Shown piece after piece: positions 15,407 to 17,522 of a DNA stretch of 17,522 bases. This DNA is from Nitrospina sp. Its GTDB lineage: Bacteria > Nitrospinota > Nitrospinia > Nitrospinales > Nitrospinaceae. Numbering within the stretch: position 1 is the first letter of the stretch; each line of letters opens with the position of its first letter. The position numbers and the translations under genes were made by a program. The notes beneath the pieces are model-generated. The model ran no database searches. It was not told the origin of the DNA and saw only the letters and a list, made by a program, of their open reading frames with translations. The stretch spans positions 1 through 17,522 of the forward strand of contig SMVT01000053.1 in NCBI GenBank assembly GCA_004357365.1, in the 5' to 3' direction.

Positions 15407-17522
15407 GTGAGATTTTTTTCGATTCGATTGATCCTGAAACTGACCGTGGCGGGCTGGTTGATTTTTTCCTGGACGTCGGCTGATGCCGCCCAGCGCGATT
15501 CCCGCACCCTGATCATGGATAACGGGATGAAGGTTCTGCTGATACACGATCCCGATGTCGACCGGAGCGCCGCCGCGCTGTCTGTAGGCGTCGGGCATTT
15601 GTATGACCCGTGGGAAAAACAGGGCCTGGCCCATTATCTGGAGCACATGCTGTTTCTGGGAACGAAAAAATATCCCAAAGTGAGTTCCTTCAAGAATTAC
15701 CTCAACACCCACTCCGGCCGGAGCAACGCCTATACCGGAGGGGATATCACGAATTATTTTTTCCAGTCCAGCCATGATGCATTTGAAGGCGCGATAGACC
15801 GTTTCAGCGGTTTTTTCAGCGTGCCGCTATTCGATAAAAAATATGCCGAGCGCGAAATCAACGCGGTCAACAGCGAGTTCGATAAAAACCGTTTGCAGGA
15901 CGGCTGGCGAAGCAATCATCTCGTCAATCAAATCACCGAGAAGGGGCACCCTCTGAGAAAATTCGGGATCGGCAACAAGGATACCCTGGCGGGCGACAAC
16001 CGCGCCATGCTCCTGGCGTTTCATAAAAAATATTACGTGGCCTCCAACATGGGGTTGGTGGTTCTTTCCAAACTTTCCCTGTCGGATCAGGAACAGCTGG
16101 CCCGGAAATATTTTACCGATATTCCGGATCTTCCCGTGGACAAACCATTCGTGAGTCCCGATTACCGCAAGCCGCTGAACGGCAAATACCGGTTTATCCA
16201 AATCAAGACCATTAAAGACACGCGCACCTTAAGCCTCGACTTTCCCACCATCAAACTGCACGACCATTTGGACAGCAAACCGGCTACGGTGGTGGCTTCC
16301 GTCATCGGTTATGAGGGCAAGGGGTCTTTGCTGTCCAAGTTAAAAGAGGAAGGCCTCGTGTTGGGCCTGTCCGCGGGAGGAGGATACAGCCACCCGAATC
16401 TTTCTTCCTTCGAAATTACGGTGAGCCTCACCCAGAAAGGTGAACAGGAATATCAACGCGTGATGGAACGGATATTCGCCTATATCGAGATGTTGCGCAA
16501 AACGGGTATAAGGGAATACACCTTCAAGGAAAATCAGGCCATGCGGCAGATCGATTTCGACTGGAAAAGCCCGCGGGAAGGCATGGGCTTTGTGGCCGGC
16601 CGGGCGGCCCAGATGCAGAAGTATCCGCTGGAAGAAATCGAAACCCTGCCGTACCTGATCAAAAAATACGAACCCGATGCCTACCGGGCGATTCTGGAAA
16701 GCCTGAAACCCGGAAATATGCTGGTCAGCCTGCAGAGCCAGAAGGTGGAAACCGATCTGGCGGAAAAATATTTCGGCACGGAATACGCTTTCGAGGAAGT
16801 GGGCGGCGAATCGTTCCAACGGCTGGCCAATCCCCCTCCGGCCGAGGGGATGACTTATTCGGAACGAAACGATTTCATTCCCTACGATCTGGCTTTGATC
16901 GACGACAAACCCGTCACCGTGCGGGATGACGAGAACGCCAAAGTCTGGTTCAAATTTGACGACCGCTTCAAGCAACCCAAAGTGTTCATCCGGTTTCTGA
17001 TTGAAACACCTCTGGTTTATGACACGGTGGAACATCTGGCACAATCCAAATTGTATGACGTCGCCCTGCATGAAGGATTGAATGAAATCACCTATCCCAT
17101 TTCCCTGGCCGGTTTGTCCTACAGTCTGGGCATTGAGAAGCGAGGGCTGACCCTGTCGGTCGGCGGCTATTCCAAGAGAACCATGGATTTGCTCCGGCTG
17201 GTGGCAAAAAACCTGAAACAGGTTCTCATCGATGAAGAAAAATTCGAGAATCTCAAGGAATCCGTTATCCGCAATGTGGAGAACCGCAAGCTGGGGCAGG
17301 CGTATTCGCGGGCGTCTTATTACAACCGGCAGCTCTGGACGGTCAAGCAATACAATGAACCGGAATTGATCGCCGCGTTAAAGGCGGTGACTCTGAATGA
17401 CATCCGGGAGTATGCGTCAAAACTTTATGAGAAAGTTTTTATCAGCGGTGTGGTGCACGGTAACTGGAACCCGGCACAGGCCTGCAAGAGCCTCGATATT
17501 GTGCTGGAGGAAATCAAAGGCC
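15407..17522 (+). CDS. Exported M16-family zinc protease (pitrilysin/insulinase-like), 3' end outside window
   Basis: The first 705 codons of an M16 metallopeptidase run to the window edge without a stop; full-length pitrilysin-type members are about 900-960 residues. The inverted zinc motif HYLEH is at 76-80, and E157 lies exactly 76 residues after H80, matching the pitrilysin HxxEH-X76-E ligand pattern; E150 is the second conserved acid. Other family blocks are MDNGMKVLLIHDPDVDRSA, GVGHLYDPWEKQGLAHYLEH and NAYTGGDITNYFF. The N-terminus, MRFFSIRLILKLTVAGWLIF then SWTSADAA, is a good Sec signal peptide with likely cleavage after ADA or DAA near residue 27-28, so a periplasmic peptide-degrading role is expected. 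The GTG start at 15407 is set by GAGG at 15397-15400, six bases upstream. The middle domains (residues 250-700) are collinear with pitrilysin-like proteins as far as I can judge. No partner gene is visible. Confidence 0.9.
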   Translation, partial: MRFFSIRLILKLTVAGWLIFSWTSADAAQRDSRTLIMDNGMKVLLIHDPDVDRSAAALSVGVGHLYDPWEKQGLAHYLEHMLFLGTKKYPKVSSFKNYLNTHSGRSNAYTGGDITNYFFQSSHDAFEGAIDRFSGFFSVPLFDKKYAEREINAVNSEFDKNRLQDGWRSNHLVNQITEKGHPLRKFGIGNKDTLAGDNRAMLLAFHKKYYVASNMGLVVLSKLSLSDQEQLARKYFTDIPDLPVDKPFVSPDYRKPLNGKYRFIQIKTIKDTRTLSLDFPTIKLHDHLDSKPATVVASVIGYEGKGSLLSKLKEEGLVLGLSAGGGYSHPNLSSFEITVSLTQKGEQEYQRVMERIFAYIEMLRKTGIREYTFKENQAMRQIDFDWKSPREGMGFVAGRAAQMQKYPLEEIETLPYLIKKYEPDAYRAILESLKPGNMLVSLQSQKVETDLAEKYFGTEYAFEEVGGESFQRLANPPPAEGMTYSERNDFIPYDLALIDDKPVTVRDDENAKVWFKFDDRFKQPKVFIRFLIETPLVYDTVEHLAQSKLYDVALHEGLNEITYPISLAGLSYSLGIEKRGLTLSVGGYSKRTMDLLRLVAKNLKQVLIDEEKFENLKESVIRNVENRKLGQAYSRASYYNRQLWTVKQYNEPELIAALKAVTLNDIREYASKLYEKVFISGVVHGNWNPAQACKSLDIVLEEIKG

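Noticed and set aside
16340..17350. 336-codon open frame on the minus strand
   Set aside because: It lies wholly inside the M16 protease frame, which has clear motifs and a continuous reading frame; the antisense translation shows no recognisable family and is an artefact of codon use.

Overview
The window is 17.5 kb of dense, moderately GC-rich bacterial chromosome with almost no non-coding DNA. There are no RNA genes, mobile elements or CRISPR arrays that I can see. The gene content suggests a Gram-negative bacterium. It includes an exported M16 protease with a signal peptide, an LplT-PlsC-acyl-ACP-synthetase fusion for phospholipid repair, an AddAB-type break-repair nuclease with a proteobacterial-style AddB, and molybdenum cofactor genes. 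A Nitrospinota-like or deltaproteobacteria-like host is my guess; I cannot prove the taxon from the sequence alone.

Left part (1-1433, + strand): the 3' end of a threonine synthase gene, then a thioredoxin reductase gene of the plant/NTR-like type. The reductase is interrupted by one in-frame TAA just before its redox-active CxxC.

Middle (1435-9124, - strand): read in transcription order, a small VOC-fold protein, then moaC, moaD and moaE (molybdopterin synthesis), then addB and addA. Gaps are 40 bp or less except moaE-addB (46 bp), and addB/addA overlap by ATGA, so this looks like one transcription unit that joins cofactor synthesis to DNA break repair. MoaD ends in Gly-Gly-Ile instead of the usual Gly-Gly.

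Lipid region (9212-14109): on the + strand, a small alpha/beta-hydrolase lipase (with a one-base frameshift) overlaps by ATGA a membrane protein of the alkaline ceramidase/CREST superfamily whose five catalytic positions are intact. Converging on them, with a 4-bp overlap of stop codons, is a 1144-residue three-domain fusion (lysophospholipid flippase, acyltransferase, acyl-ACP synthetase). Together these could release acyl chains and put them back on phospholipids. This is the most interesting functional grouping here, but the link is inferred.

Right part (14388-17522, + strand): an EamA-family permease with a TTG start, whose ribosome binding site sits inside a hairpin that ends right at the start codon. 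It is followed by a separate promoter with a perfect TATAAT and a dyad, and the first 705 codons of an exported M16 (pitrilysin/insulinase-like) zinc protease that runs off the window.

Two of the twelve genes are broken by a single-base event (trxB nonsense, lipase frameshift). Sequencing or assembly error is therefore a real alternative to biology for both.
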